Assembly: GCF_008801835.1 (NCBI RefSeq) | Contig: NZ_VZOW01000030.1 | Span: 1 to 63,733 of the forward strand | Length of the DNA stretch: 63,733 bases | Source: Cupriavidus pauculus | GTDB taxonomy: Bacteria; Pseudomonadota; Gammaproteobacteria; Burkholderiales; Burkholderiaceae | Direction of reading: 5' to 3' | Shown here: in pieces, positions 43,841 to 53,589 of the stretch | How the letters are laid out: each line of letters opens with the position of its first letter | Position numbering within the stretch: position 1 is the stretch's first letter | Made by a program: the position numbers and the translations under genes | Notes under the pieces: model-generated | The model's input: the letters and a program-made list of their open reading frames with translations, nothing else | Database searches by the model: none | Told to the model about the DNA's origin: nothing

Positions 43841-46783
43841 ATGGCAAGCACAACAGTTGCCCAACTGGCCGCAGAACTGAGCCGCAGCCCTGCTGCACTG
43901 CTGGAACAATTGCAGGCAGCTGGGGTGGGCAAGGCAAAGCCTGAAGACATCATTACCGAATCGGACAAGACCCGACTGCTGGATTACCTGAAGCGGTCGC
44001 ACGGCCAGGCCGACGACAGCGCACGCAAAAAAATTACGTTGACCAAGCGCGAGACCTCTGAAATCCGCCAATCCGATTCCACGGGCAAGACCCGTACGGT
44101 GCAGGTGGAAGTGCGCAAGAAGCGCGTCCTGATCAAGCGTGACGAGGCCGATTCACACGGCGACGGCGCCGATACGCAGGAGTCGGTGGAAGCCGCCGCC
44201 GAACAGGCGCGCCGCGACGAAGAACAGCGTCGCGCGGAAGCCGAGGCGCTGGCCCGTCAGGAAGCCGAAGCCCAGGCAGCCCGCGAGGCCGCCGAGCGCG
44301 AGGAAGCCGAGCGCCGCGCCCGTCAGGAAGCGCTGGAAGCCGAGCAGCGTCGCCAGGCCGAACTGCTGGCTCAGAAGGCCGAAGAAGAGGCTGCCGCATC
44401 GCGTGCCGCCGCCGAAGCCGCCGAGGAAACCGCTCGCAAGAAGGCTGAGGACGACAAGACGCGGCTGGCCGCCGAACGTGTTCAGGCGCAGAAGAATGCC
44501 GACGATGCCAAGGCAGCGGCCGACAAGGCGCGCGTCGAGCAGGACAGCGCCAAGGCAGCCGCAGACAAGGCGCGCGCCGACCAGGACGCCGCTGCGCGTC
44601 GCCGCCGTGAAGCCGCCGAAGCCGAAGCCCGCGCCATCCAGCAAATGCTGAATGCGCCGGCGCGCGTGCTGAAGGCGCCGTCGGAACGCAAGGCCGAGGA
44701 AAAGAAGGCCGAGCAGACCGGTACGCTGCACAAGCCGGTGAAGCCGGCCGGCGCGACCACCGAAGCGAAGAAGGACGACAAGAAGGTTGTGACGGCTCCG
44801 GCCGCCACCACTACCACCGCGACCGCCGACAAGAAGGGCGGCAAGGGCGCCAAGACCGGCACGTGGCAGGACGAAAGCTCCCGTGGCAAGAAGGGCGGCG
44901 GTCTGAAGACGCGTGGCGACTCTTCTGGCGGCACCGGCGGCTGGCGCAGCGGCCCGCGTGGCCGTGGCGGCAAGCAGCATGCCGATGACGGCCGCAGCAA
45001 CTTCCAGGCGCCTACCGAACCGGTGGTGCGCGAAGTGCACGTGCCCGAAACCATCTCGGTGGCCGATTTGGCGCACAAGATGGCCGTGAAGGCATCCGAG
45101 GTCATCAAGCAGATGATGAAGCTCGGCCAGATGGTCACGATCAACCAGGTGCTGGACCAGGAAACCGCCATGATCGTGGTGGAAGAAATGGGCCACAAGG
45201 CGTACGCCGCCAAGCTGGACGATCCGGAAGCGTTGCTGGTAACCGATGGTGAAGACCACTCGGACGCCGAAGCGCTGCCGCGTCCGCCGGTGGTGACCGT
45301 GATGGGTCACGTCGACCACGGCAAGACGTCGCTGCTGGACTACATCCGCCGCACCAAGGTTGCCGCGGGCGAAGCCGGCGGTATTACGCAGCATATCGGC
45401 GCCTACCACGTGGAAACCGATCGCGGCGTGATCACGTTCCTCGACACCCCGGGTCACGAGGCCTTCACGGCAATGCGTGCACGGGGCGCCAAGGCGACCG
45501 ACATCGTCATTCTGGTGGTAGCCGCCGACGACGGCGTGATGCCGCAGACCAAGGAAGCCATCGCGCACGCCAAGGCTGCCGGTGTGCCGATCGTGGTTGC
45601 GATCAACAAGATCGACAAGCCTGAAGCTAACCCGGACCGCGTCAAGCAGGAACTCGTGGCCGAGCAGGTCGTGCCGGAAGAGTACGGTGGCGATTCGCCT
45701 TTCGTGCCGGTGTCGGCCAAGACCGGTCTCGGTATCGACGAACTTCTCGAGCAGGTATCGCTGCAGGCCGAAGTGCTGGAACTGAAGGCGCCGGTCGATG
45801 CACCGGCCAAGGGTCTGGTGGTGGAAGCCCAGCTCGACAAGGGCAAGGGCCCGATCGCGACGATCCTGGTCAGCAGCGGTACGCTCAAGCGCGGCGATGT
45901 CGTGCTGGCGGGCAGCGCCTATGGCCGCGTTCGCGCCATGCTGGACGAAAACGGCAAGCCGGCGAAGGAAGCTGGTCCGTCGATCCCGGTGGAAATCCAG
46001 GGTCTGTCGGAAGTGCCTGCGGCTGGCGAAGAAGTGCTGGTGCTGCCGGACGAGCGCAAGGCGCGTGAAATCGCCCTGTTCCGTCAAGGCAAGTTCCGCG
46101 ACGTCAAGCTGGCCAAGCAGCAGGCGGCCAAGCTGGAAACGATGCTCGAGCAGATGACCGAAGGCGAAGTCCAGACGCTGCCGTTGATTGTGAAAGCGGA
46201 CGTGCAGGGCTCCCAGGAGGCGCTGGTGCAGTCGCTGCAGAAGCTGTCGACCGCCGAAGTGCGTGTGCAGATTGTGCACGGTGGCGTGGGTGGCATCTCG
46301 GAATCCGATGTCAACCTGGCCACGGCTTCCAAGGCTGTGATCATCGGCTTCAACGTGCGCGCCGATGCCGGTGCGCGCAAGCTCGCCGAGCACAACGGTA
46401 TCGACATCCGCTACTACAACATCATTTACGATGCGGTAGACGAGATCAAGGCGGCGATGTCGGGCATGCTGGCGCCTGAAAAGCGCGAGACGACCATCGG
46501 TCAGGTGGAAGTTCGCCAGGTGTTCCGCGTGCCGAAGATCGGCGCCGTGGCCGGCTGTATGGTCACAGACGGTTTGGTCAAGCGGACCTCGCTGGTACGC
46601 GTGCTGCGGAACAACGTGGTCATTCACGACGGAGAACTCGATTCGCTCAAGCGCTTCAAGGACGACGTCAAGGAAGTCAAGCAGGGCTTCGAGTGCGGTT
46701 TGTCGATCAAGAACTTCAACGACGTTCAGGAAGGCGACCAACTCGAGGTGTACGAAATCACCGAGGTGGCACGTACGCTGTAA
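43841..46783 (+). CDS. infB: Translation initiation factor IF-2
   Basis: GTPase that places fMet-tRNA on the ribosome. 980 residues. An N-terminal IF2-N domain (residues 1-50), a long Ala/Glu/Arg/Lys coiled-coil linker (about 90-290), a Gly/Lys-rich stretch (about 330-385), a second IF2-N-like part (ETISVADLAHKMAVKASEVI), then the G domain with GHVDHGKTS (from Gly489), DTPGHEAF and NKIDKPEANPD, and domains II-IV. It lies 85 bp after nusA. A long linker is common in beta-proteobacterial IF-2. Confidence 0.97.
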   Translation: MASTTVAQLAAELSRSPAALLEQLQAAGVGKAKPEDIITESDKTRLLDYLKRSHGQADDSARKKITLTKRETSEIRQSDSTGKTRTVQVEVRKKRVLIKRDEADSHGDGADTQESVEAAAEQARRDEEQRRAEAEALARQEAEAQAAREAAEREEAERRARQEALEAEQRRQAELLAQKAEEEAAASRAAAEAAEETARKKAEDDKTRLAAERVQAQKNADDAKAAADKARVEQDSAKAAADKARADQDAAARRRREAAEAEARAIQQMLNAPARVLKAPSERKAEEKKAEQTGTLHKPVKPAGATTEAKKDDKKVVTAPAATTTTATADKKGGKGAKTGTWQDESSRGKKGGGLKTRGDSSGGTGGWRSGPRGRGGKQHADDGRSNFQAPTEPVVREVHVPETISVADLAHKMAVKASEVIKQMMKLGQMVTINQVLDQETAMIVVEEMGHKAYAAKLDDPEALLVTDGEDHSDAEALPRPPVVTVMGHVDHGKTSLLDYIRRTKVAAGEAGGITQHIGAYHVETDRGVITFLDTPGHEAFTAMRARGAKATDIVILVVAADDGVMPQTKEAIAHAKAAGVPIVVAINKIDKPEANPDRVKQELVAEQVVPEEYGGDSPFVPVSAKTGLGIDELLEQVSLQAEVLELKAPVDAPAKGLVVEAQLDKGKGPIATILVSSGTLKRGDVVLAGSAYGRVRAMLDENGKPAKEAGPSIPVEIQGLSEVPAAGEEVLVLPDERKAREIALFRQGKFRDVKLAKQQAAKLETMLEQMTEGEVQTLPLIVKADVQGSQEALVQSLQKLSTAEVRVQIVHGGVGGISESDVNLATASKAVIIGFNVRADAGARKLAEHNGIDIRYYNIIYDAVDEIKAAMSGMLAPEKRETTIGQVEVRQVFRVPKIGAVAGCMVTDGLVKRTSLVRVLRNNVVIHDGELDSLKRFKDDVKEVKQGFECGLSIKNFNDVQEGDQLEVYEITEVARTL

Positions 46784-46796
46784 GGCGATACGAAAA

Positions 46797-46822
46797 AACG
46801 GCAGGCACCAGCCTGCCGTTTT
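46797..46822 (+). terminator. Hairpin terminator after infB
   Basis: Perfect 10-bp stem AACGGCAGGC / GCCTGCCGTT with an ACCA loop, then TTC. The T-tract is short, so partial read-through to rbfA is likely. Confidence 0.7.
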
Positions 46823-46846
46823 CACTTCGGTTCACGACGATTTTGC

Positions 46847-47218
46847 ATGGCCAAGAAAGGCAATATTTCCTCCCGTAATCTCCGCCTGTCGGACCAGATC
46901 CAGAAGGAACTGGCCGAAATGATCCAGCGCGAGCTTCGCGATCCGCGCCTGGGGCTGGTGACGCTGCAATCGGTGTCGCTGACGCCGGATTACGCGCATG
47001 CCAAGGTGTATTTCACGGTGCTCGGCGCCGAGCCCGAGGTGGCAGCCGCCATCCTTCGGGAAAAGGCCGGTTATCTGCATTCCCTGTTGTTCAAGCGCCT
47101 GCATATCCATACGGTGCCGACGCTGCATTTCCATCACGATACGTCCGTGGAACGTGCAATCGAGATGTCGAAGCTGATCAACGAAGCGAATTCAACGCGC
47201 GCCAGGGACGACGAGTAA
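46847..47218 (+). CDS. rbfA: Ribosome-binding factor A
   Basis: A 123-residue KH-fold protein required for 16S rRNA 5'-end maturation and cold adaptation. Characteristic sequence: RLSDQIQKELAEMIQRELRDPRLGLVTLQSV and DYAHAKVYFTVLG, then LHFHHDTSVERAIEMSKLIN. Between infB and truB, as in most bacteria; hairpins on both sides suggest each gene is partly insulated. Confidence 0.96.
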   Translation: MAKKGNISSRNLRLSDQIQKELAEMIQRELRDPRLGLVTLQSVSLTPDYAHAKVYFTVLGAEPEVAAAILREKAGYLHSLLFKRLHIHTVPTLHFHHDTSVERAIEMSKLINEANSTRARDDE

Positions 47219-47234
47219 GTCTCCAGTGCATTCC

Positions 47235-47273
47235 GCGAGCCGGCACGCTGCGGCCGGCTTCGCTTTCTTTTTT
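47235..47273 (+). terminator. Intrinsic terminator after rbfA
   Basis: GCG-A-GCCGGC pairs with GCCGGC-TT-CGC, followed by TTTCTTTTTT. It is immediately upstream of truB, whose ATG begins a few bases later. Confidence 0.7.
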
Positions 47274-47277
47274 CCCA

Positions 47278-48222
47278 ATGACTGATTCCCAAGCCCAACG
47301 TCCGCCCCGGCTGCCGCGCCGTGACGTGCATGGCGTGCTGCTGCTGGACAAGCCGCTCGGGCTGTCGTCCAACGATGCGCTGGTGCGCGCCAAGCGTCTG
47401 CTGCGTGCGAACAAGGCGGGCCACACCGGCACGCTCGATCCCCTGGCCACCGGGCTGCTTCCGCTGTGCTTTGGCGAGGCCACCAAGTTCTCGCAGGATC
47501 TGCTCGACGCGGACAAAACCTACGAGGCAGTAGTGCGGCTCGGCGCGACCACGACCACTGGCGATGTGGAAGGCGATATCGTTACGCAGCGTGCGGTGAC
47601 GTGCGATAAGAGCGCGCTAGACGCCGCGCTCGTGCGATTCACGGGCGAAATCGACCAAGTGCCGCCGATGTATTCGGCGCTGAAGAAAGACGGCAAGCCG
47701 TTGTACGAATACGCACGGGCAGGGCAGACCATCGAGCGCGCGGCGCGCCGCGTCACGATCCACGCGATCACGCTGCTCGACGCCGATTTGCAAGGCGCGA
47801 CGCCATCGTTCACGATGCGCGTGACGTGCAGCAAAGGCACCTATATCCGCACGCTGGCCGAGGATATCGGCGAGGCGCTCGGCTGCGGGGCGCACCTGAC
47901 AGGCCTGCGCCGCATCGGGGTAGGCGATCTCACGCTGGACGGCGCTGTCACGCTCGAACAGATCGAGGCGCAGTCCGATGACCTGCGTCCATCCTTGCTG
48001 GCGCCCGTCGACGCGCTGCTGCAGCGCTGCGTGCCCGTGCATCTCGACGCCGCTTCGGCCGCGCGTTTCCTACAAGGCCAACGCATCGCGCGTCGCGACT
48101 TGCCTGCCGGCCAGGCGCCCGAAGAGGGATCGCTGGCGCGGGTCTACGGCGAAGGCCAACTGCTCGGCGTCGCGCGCATGAAGGATGGCGCGCTCCGTCC
48201 GGAACGATTGGTCAGGCTCTGA
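47278..48222 (+). CDS. truB: tRNA pseudouridine(55) synthase TruB
   Basis: Makes pseudouridine 55 in the T loop of all tRNAs. 314 residues. Catalytic Asp54 lies in AGHTGTLDPLATGLLPLCFGEATKF; other blocks are DGVLLLDKPLGLSSN-like (here GVLLLDKPLGLSSNDALVRA) and CSKGTYIRTLAEDIGEALGC. The C-terminal PUA-like part is recognisable. Strong terminators lie on either side. Confidence 0.96.
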   Translation: MTDSQAQRPPRLPRRDVHGVLLLDKPLGLSSNDALVRAKRLLRANKAGHTGTLDPLATGLLPLCFGEATKFSQDLLDADKTYEAVVRLGATTTTGDVEGDIVTQRAVTCDKSALDAALVRFTGEIDQVPPMYSALKKDGKPLYEYARAGQTIERAARRVTIHAITLLDADLQGATPSFTMRVTCSKGTYIRTLAEDIGEALGCGAHLTGLRRIGVGDLTLDGAVTLEQIEAQSDDLRPSLLAPVDALLQRCVPVHLDAASAARFLQGQRIARRDLPAGQAPEEGSLARVYGEGQLLGVARMKDGALRPERLVRL

Positions 48223-48308
48223 TCAAGGCAGGTTGGTCGAGCGGCGCGAATGCACGTGCCGCACGTCGGGAGATCGCCGGCCGTTGAAATCCACAGAATC
48301 GGCAAAAG

Positions 48309-48342
48309 AAAAGGGCATCGATTCGCGTCGATGCCCTTTTTT
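48309..48342. terminator. Bidirectional terminator between truB and emrB
   Basis: Perfect 9-bp stem GGGCATCGA / TCGATGCCC with a TTCGCG loop, flanked by AAAA and TTTTTT. It serves convergent truB and the efflux operon. Confidence 0.9.
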
Positions 48343-48355
48343 GCCTCGTGGTGAA

Positions 48356-49963
48356 TCAATGAGCGCCGGCCGCGTCAGCGCCACCACCGCCCTTGGCGCG
48401 TTTGGTCAACCAGACAAAGACGATCAGCGCGAAAAACAGCACGCCGGAAATCCAGAAGATATCGTTGGCGCCAAGCATCGAGGCCTGCTGCGAGATATTC
48501 CGCTCGATAAATCCGATCGCCTGCATTTTCGACATGCCCATTTGCATCAGGTGATCGAGCTGCGACTGGTATGCCGGGTTGTAAGGATTGATCTGCTCGA
48601 CCAACTGCGCGTGATGCAGCGCCGAGCGGTTTTCCCAGATTGTCGTCGAGATCGACGCGCCAATTGCGCCGAACGTGATCCGGACGAAATTCGACAACCC
48701 TGACGCCGCGGGAATTCTCTCCGGCGGCTGTCCCGACAGAATGATCGACGTCAGCGGAATGAAGAACATCGCCATCGCGGCGCCCTGGATCAGCGTGGGG
48801 ATCACCAACGCACGTGTATCCACGCCTGTGGTGAAGCCGGCCCGCATGAAACTGACCACGCCGAATGTCATGAACGCGGCGGTCGCCACCCAGCGGGCGT
48901 CCACCTTCGGCAACACGCGGCCGATGATAGGCGACAGAATGATCGCGAAGATGCCCACCGGCGCGGTGACCAGACCGGCGTCGGTCGCGGTATAGCCGAT
49001 GATGGTCTGCAGCCACAGCGGCAGGATGACCAGATTTCCGAAAAACAGCCCGTACGCCACCGAAATGGCCACCACCCCGGCCGCGAAGTTGCGCCCCTTG
49101 AACAGGTGGATGTCGACGATCGGATGCTTTTCGTAAAGCTCCCACACCAGGAAAAACAGGAATCCGACAATCGCGATCACGGCGAGCGCAACGATCACGG
49201 TCGAATGGAACCAGTCGAGCTCCTTGCCCTTGTCCAGCATCAGCTGCATCGACCCCACCCAGATCACCAGCAGCGCGAGGCCGATGCGGTCGATCGGCAG
49301 GATCTTGATCGGCGTCTCGCGGTCGCGGTAGATCGCCCAAGTGACATAGGCCGTGAGAATGCCGATTGGCACGTTGATGTAGAAGATCCACGGCCACGTC
49401 ATGTTGTCCGAAATCCAGCCGCCCAGCAGCGGCCCCATGATCGGCGCGACCAGTGTCGTCATGCCCCATAACGCCAGTGCCATCGAACTCTTGGCCGCTG
49501 GATAGCTGGCCAGCAGAAGCGACTGCGACAGCGGGATCATCGGGCCGGCCACGGCGCCTTGCAGCACGCGCGCCGCCAGCAGCGTTTCGAGGTTGGGCGC
49601 CACGCCGCAGAGCCATGACGAAATCACGAACAACAGGATCGACAGCACGAACAGCCGCACCGCGCCGAAGCGCGTGGTCAGCCAGCCCGTCAGCGGCACC
49701 GAGATGGCATTGGCCACGGCGAACGACGTGATCACCCAGGTGCCCTGGTTCGGCGAGACTCCGAGGTCGCCCGAAATGGCTGGAATCGACACGTTTGCGA
49801 TCGACGAGTCGAGCACGTTCATGAACGTCGCCAGCGACAGCGCGATGGTGCCCAGAATCAGCTTGCCGCCTGACAGCGGCGGATGCGCGGCCGGGCGCGC
49901 GGGGGCCGGCTTGGGCGCCGGCGCCGCGCCTGCGTCCGGCGTTGCGGTAGTGGAATTAGCCAT
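48356..49963 (-). CDS. emrB: DHA2-family MFS multidrug efflux permease EmrB
   Basis: A 535-residue, 14-helix inner-membrane drug:proton antiporter. An Ala/Pro-rich N-terminal tail precedes LGTIALSLATFMNVLDSSIANVS, the DHA2 motif D. WVITSFAVANAISVPLTGWL and GAVAGPMIPLSQSLLLASYP are diagnostic. It ends the operon marR-OMF-emrA-emrB, 23 bp after emrA, and works with EmrA and the outer-membrane factor as a tripartite pump. Confidence 0.94.
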   Translation of the reverse strand: MANSTTATPDAGAAPAPKPAPARPAAHPPLSGGKLILGTIALSLATFMNVLDSSIANVSIPAISGDLGVSPNQGTWVITSFAVANAISVPLTGWLTTRFGAVRLFVLSILLFVISSWLCGVAPNLETLLAARVLQGAVAGPMIPLSQSLLLASYPAAKSSMALALWGMTTLVAPIMGPLLGGWISDNMTWPWIFYINVPIGILTAYVTWAIYRDRETPIKILPIDRIGLALLVIWVGSMQLMLDKGKELDWFHSTVIVALAVIAIVGFLFFLVWELYEKHPIVDIHLFKGRNFAAGVVAISVAYGLFFGNLVILPLWLQTIIGYTATDAGLVTAPVGIFAIILSPIIGRVLPKVDARWVATAAFMTFGVVSFMRAGFTTGVDTRALVIPTLIQGAAMAMFFIPLTSIILSGQPPERIPAASGLSNFVRITFGAIGASISTTIWENRSALHHAQLVEQINPYNPAYQSQLDHLMQMGMSKMQAIGFIERNISQQASMLGANDIFWISGVLFFALIVFVWLTKRAKGGGGADAAGAH

Positions 49964-49986
49964 GGGCGGTCAGCCAGTCGTGCACA

Positions 49987-51216
49987 TCAGGTGTTGGCGG
50001 GCTTGGGCGTTGCCGCGGGCCGGGATGCGCCCGTGGCCGACGGCGCTGCCACGCGGCCGCCGTTATTGACCGCGATGATGCGGGCGATCAGTGCATCGGC
50101 GTCCTGCGCCACCTTGTCGTAGACGTCGGTCTGCAGCGGCTTGGCGGCATTGGCCGTCGCCAGCGCCGCGCCTTCTTCCTTGCGCACATCGACCGTGACA
50201 TTCATCGACAGGCCCACGCGCAGCGGATGGTCCTTCAGTTGCTGCGGGTCCAGCGCGATGCGCACCGGCAGGCGCTGCACCACCTTGATCCAGTTCCCGG
50301 TGGCGTTCTGTGCCGGCAGCAACGAGAACGCGGCGCCCGTTCCGGCGGAGAAGCCTTCCACATGGCCCGTGTACTTGACCTTCGATCCATAGACATCGGC
50401 TTCGAGTTCAACGGGCTGGCCGATGCGCATGTGGGTGATCTGAACTTCCTTGAAGTTCGCGTCGACCCAGACCTGATCGAGCGGAACCACGGCCATCAGC
50501 GGCGTGCCGGCTGCCACGCGCTGGCCGACCTGCACCGAACGCTTGGCGACGTAGCCCGTGACAGGCGCCGGCATGGTCGAGCGCACGAAAGCGAGATAGG
50601 CGGAACGCAGATTCGCCGCCGCGCGCTGCACATTCGGATGCTTCTCGACAGTGGTCTGGTCGGTCAACACCTGATTCGACGCCAGTTGCTCCTTCGCGGC
50701 GACCAGTGCCGACTCGGCCGCCTTCAGCGCGGTCTGCGCGTGCGAGATTTCCTCGTTCGAGACCGCGCCCGATCCGGCGATGGCCTGACGACGGCGCAGG
50801 TCGTCGCGCGCCTTGGCGACGTCGGCTTCGCGCATCGCCACGTTGGCAGCCAGCGAGCCGTTGTTGACATACAGCGTGCGCACCTCGCGCACGGCCTGGG
50901 CGAGTTGCGCCTCGGCCTGTTCCATGGCGACCTGCGTGTCCGCGCGATCGAGCTGGATCAGTGGCTGGCCAGCAGTGACCAGTTGCGTGTCATCGGCGGC
51001 AATCGAGACCACGGTCCCGCCGACCAGAGGCGTCACCTGGACCACGTTGCCGGCCACATAAGCGTCATCGGTGTTCTCGAAATGACGGCCGTACAGGCCC
51101 CAGTAGAGGCCATAGCCCACGCCTGCCACCACGATCGCGGCGGTCAGCATGACGATCAGGCGTTTGCGCTTGCCGTTGTTGTCAGCCGCCGGGGCTGCTT
51201 GCTGGTTGGTGCTCAT
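49987..51216 (-). CDS. emrA: HlyD-family membrane fusion protein EmrA
   Basis: A 409-residue periplasmic adaptor anchored by one N-terminal helix (about residues 20-45). Lipoyl-like half-motifs (YVAGNVVQVTPLVGGTVVSI; APVTGYVAKRSVQVGQRV) flank a coiled-coil hairpin (about 100-210), then a beta-barrel domain. The C-terminus is Ala/Pro-rich. It links EmrB to the outer-membrane factor encoded upstream. Confidence 0.94.
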   Translation of the reverse strand: MSTNQQAAPAADNNGKRKRLIVMLTAAIVVAGVGYGLYWGLYGRHFENTDDAYVAGNVVQVTPLVGGTVVSIAADDTQLVTAGQPLIQLDRADTQVAMEQAEAQLAQAVREVRTLYVNNGSLAANVAMREADVAKARDDLRRRQAIAGSGAVSNEEISHAQTALKAAESALVAAKEQLASNQVLTDQTTVEKHPNVQRAAANLRSAYLAFVRSTMPAPVTGYVAKRSVQVGQRVAAGTPLMAVVPLDQVWVDANFKEVQITHMRIGQPVELEADVYGSKVKYTGHVEGFSAGTGAAFSLLPAQNATGNWIKVVQRLPVRIALDPQQLKDHPLRVGLSMNVTVDVRKEEGAALATANAAKPLQTDVYDKVAQDADALIARIIAVNNGGRVAAPSATGASRPAATPKPANT

Positions 51217-51269
51217 GTCGAATCTCTTACGGTTTCTTTCGTCTTGTCTGGTGGATGTGCCCGGCCTTG

Positions 51270-52799
51270 TCAGCCCTGGGCGCCCTGGGTCTGGCCCATG
51301 TCTTGCCGTTTGCTGTCCGGGTGCGCGGCCGTATCGGTTTCCTGGTATCCGCCGCCCAAGGCTTTCATGAGCCCCATCTGCAGATCGAGACGGCGCGCCT
51401 GCAGGTCGGTGGCCAGTCTGCGCTGCTGCAACACGTTGCTCTCGGCGTTGAGCACCGTCAGCTGCGTGCCAAGGCCGGCCTTGTATCGCATGGTCGATAG
51501 CGAGTAAGCATGCTCGGCCAACTCCAGCGCTTCACGCTGCGTCTTGATCTGCTGGTCGACGCTGCGAATGCTGGTCACCGTGTCAGCCGTTTCGCGCAGC
51601 GCATCGACCAGCGTCTGGTTATAGCTGGCCGCGGCGATGTCGTACTGCGCATACTTGCCCTTCAGGTTGGCGCGCAGCCGCCCGCCTTCGAAGATCGGCA
51701 GCTTGAGGGTCGGGCCCACGCCGAAGGTGCGGCTGACGCTCATCAGGAGATTCGCCGGATCGAGCGACGCCAGGCCGGCGAACGCGGTCAGCGTCACATC
51801 GGGCAGGAATTCCTTCTTGGCGACGCTGATGTCCTTGGATGCGGCCTCCACGCGCCAGCGCGCGGCGACGAGGTCCGGCCGGCGCGCGATCAGGCTGATC
51901 GTCAGGTCGTCCGGCAACTGCGGCGTGGCGTTGGCCAGCAGGGTCGGCTTGCTCAGTTGCAGGCCGCGATCGGGCCCCTTGCCAAGCAGTGCGGCAATTT
52001 GGTTACGTGCCAGTGCGATTTCCTCGTCGACACGTTGCAGGTCGGTCTGCGCCGCCGCCACGGTTCCGCGTGCCTGGGTGGTTTCCACCTGCGTATCGAG
52101 CCCGGCGGCGAGTCGCTGGCGCGACAGGTCGGTCAGATCGCGGCGCTGGGCGATGGCCCGCTCCGCGACATCGCGCTGCGCGTAAAGCGCGGCCAGACGG
52201 TTGTAGCTGCGCGCAATCGACGTCGTAAGCATTAGCCGGGCAGCCTGGCTTTCAGCCGCCATGGCCCGGTCGTCGGACAGCGCGGCTTCCAGCGCGTCGC
52301 GATTCTTGCCCCAGAAGTCGAGGTCCCACGACAACCCGAACTGCAGGCGCGACTGGTTTTGCCACGACCCGGCCAGCGGCGTGCCTTCGAACAGGTCGGT
52401 AGAAGAAAAGCGCTGGCGCACCAGGCTGCCTTCGAAGTCCACGCTCGGATACAGGGCCGCGCGCGTGGCGTCCGCCATGGCGCGTGACGCCTCGAGGCGC
52501 GCGAAGGCGACCTGCAGATTGGGATTGTCCTTGACCGCTTCGTCAACAAGCGCGCGCAGTTGCGGATCGCGGAACTGGTCGACCCAGTCCTGCGACGGCC
52601 ACTGTCCGTGCTCGTTGGCGAAGGTCTGCGGCGAGGCCACCGATTCGGCGGGCATCATGGACTGCGTGCTATGCGAATTGCCAAGCGCCGCGCAGCCGGC
52701 AAGTACGGCGGTAGCCATTAGCGTAAGGGCCAGGCTGCCGGTGCGGCGCCACGGACCGTGACGGCGCGCACTGGTGGCGGATGAGTAATCGGGGTTCAT
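51270..52799 (-). CDS. NodT-family outer-membrane efflux lipoprotein
   Basis: A 509-residue TolC-like channel. The ATG at 52799 gives a lipoprotein signal with lipobox LAGC (Cys36), which decides the start over a longer opening. Two outer-membrane-efflux repeats follow, with the typical WWDLFWG-type segment here as LSWDLDFWGKNRDALEAAL and the second-half block ISVAKKEFLPDVTLTAFAG. The C-terminus is polar. It provides the outer-membrane exit for EmrAB and lies about 79 bp after marR and 53 bp before emrA. Confidence 0.93.
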   Translation of the reverse strand: MNPDYSSATSARRHGPWRRTGSLALTLMATAVLAGCAALGNSHSTQSMMPAESVASPQTFANEHGQWPSQDWVDQFRDPQLRALVDEAVKDNPNLQVAFARLEASRAMADATRAALYPSVDFEGSLVRQRFSSTDLFEGTPLAGSWQNQSRLQFGLSWDLDFWGKNRDALEAALSDDRAMAAESQAARLMLTTSIARSYNRLAALYAQRDVAERAIAQRRDLTDLSRQRLAAGLDTQVETTQARGTVAAAQTDLQRVDEEIALARNQIAALLGKGPDRGLQLSKPTLLANATPQLPDDLTISLIARRPDLVAARWRVEAASKDISVAKKEFLPDVTLTAFAGLASLDPANLLMSVSRTFGVGPTLKLPIFEGGRLRANLKGKYAQYDIAAASYNQTLVDALRETADTVTSIRSVDQQIKTQREALELAEHAYSLSTMRYKAGLGTQLTVLNAESNVLQQRRLATDLQARRLDLQMGLMKALGGGYQETDTAAHPDSKRQDMGQTQGAQG

Positions 52800-52878
52800 G
52801 GTGTGAGCTGGGACGCGGTCTTGCGAAATCGGGAATCGGCAACTGACTGTTGTAGTACTTGTTCGGCGGCGGTCGCAG

Positions 52879-53394
52879 CTATCCCGTGTTGCGATCGAAC
52901 GGGCAGCCAGCTTCGTCCGTGCCGCCGTTATTGGCAATGATTCGCAGCAGCATGCCGCGCAGCACTTCGATTTCCTCGGCGGTGAATCCTTCGAAGTGGC
53001 GGCGCATCACATTGCAGAACGCCGCCGGCAGTTTCTCGACCATCGCGTTGCCCTCGGCCGTGATGGACAGATCCACCACGCGCCGATCGTCGTCGCGGCG
53101 TGTGCGCTCGATCAGGCCGCGTTTTTCCATGCGGCTAAGCAGGCGGGTGACCGAGCCGGCATCGGTATTGAGGTTGCGCGCCAGGTCCGTGGCGGTCGTC
53201 GCCTCGTGCTTGGCGAGCATCATCAAGCAACTAGCCTGCGCATGGGTCATGTCCAGGCTGCCGACTTCCTGCTCAACCCCCTGCGAAAGCGTGTTCTTGG
53301 CGCGACCCAGCAGATACCCGACGCTCTTGCCGATTTCGTACGAGGCAGGGTCGAACAGATCAACGGGCTCGGCGTCTTGTGTCGTTGAGGTCAT
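52879..53394 (-). CDS. MarR-family regulator of the efflux operon
   Basis: A 171-residue winged-helix repressor like EmrR. Conserved parts: MTHAQASCLMMLAKHEATTATDLARNL (HTH), TDAGSVTRLLSRMEKRGLIERTR and RRDDDRRVVDLSITAEG (wing). It is the first gene of the marR-OMF-emrA-emrB operon and probably represses it through the inverted repeat over its own promoter, released by drug-like ligands. Confidence 0.92.
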   Translation of the reverse strand: MTSTTQDAEPVDLFDPASYEIGKSVGYLLGRAKNTLSQGVEQEVGSLDMTHAQASCLMMLAKHEATTATDLARNLNTDAGSVTRLLSRMEKRGLIERTRRDDDRRVVDLSITAEGNAMVEKLPAAFCNVMRRHFEGFTAEEIEVLRGMLLRIIANNGGTDEAGCPFDRNTG

Positions 53395-53408
53395 CTCTTG
53401 TCACTGCA

Positions 53409-53453
53409 ATCTTTGCTTGGGCAAATATAAGCAGAGATATAAGTGATGTTCAA
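53409..53453 (-). promoter_or_regulatory. marR operon promoter with overlapping operator
   Basis: Reverse strand: -35 TTGAAC (53453-53448), 18-bp spacer, -10 TATATT (53429-53424, 5/6). An inverted repeat ATCTTTGCTT-N10-AAGCAGAGAT (53409-53438; 9 of 10 pairs match) covers the -10 and start, and a second palindrome TTTGC-TTGG-GCAAA (53412-53425) lies within. This geometry fits repression by the MarR protein. Confidence 0.65.
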
Positions 53454-53589
53454 GCACGGAAATTGGTTATTGCAAGAATCGCAACAGCTTTCCTTGATCT
53501 ATGCTGAAGAGCGATAGAGTGTTCCGCGGTGCAACATGCTAGAATGTCGGGTTATTTTTTCCGATAGCTCCGCCTTCAGGGGACGCCGA

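Noticed and set aside
44153..46825. Reverse-strand 890-codon frame opposite infB
   Set aside because: Low-complexity shadow of the Ala/Glu-rich IF-2 linker and G domain.
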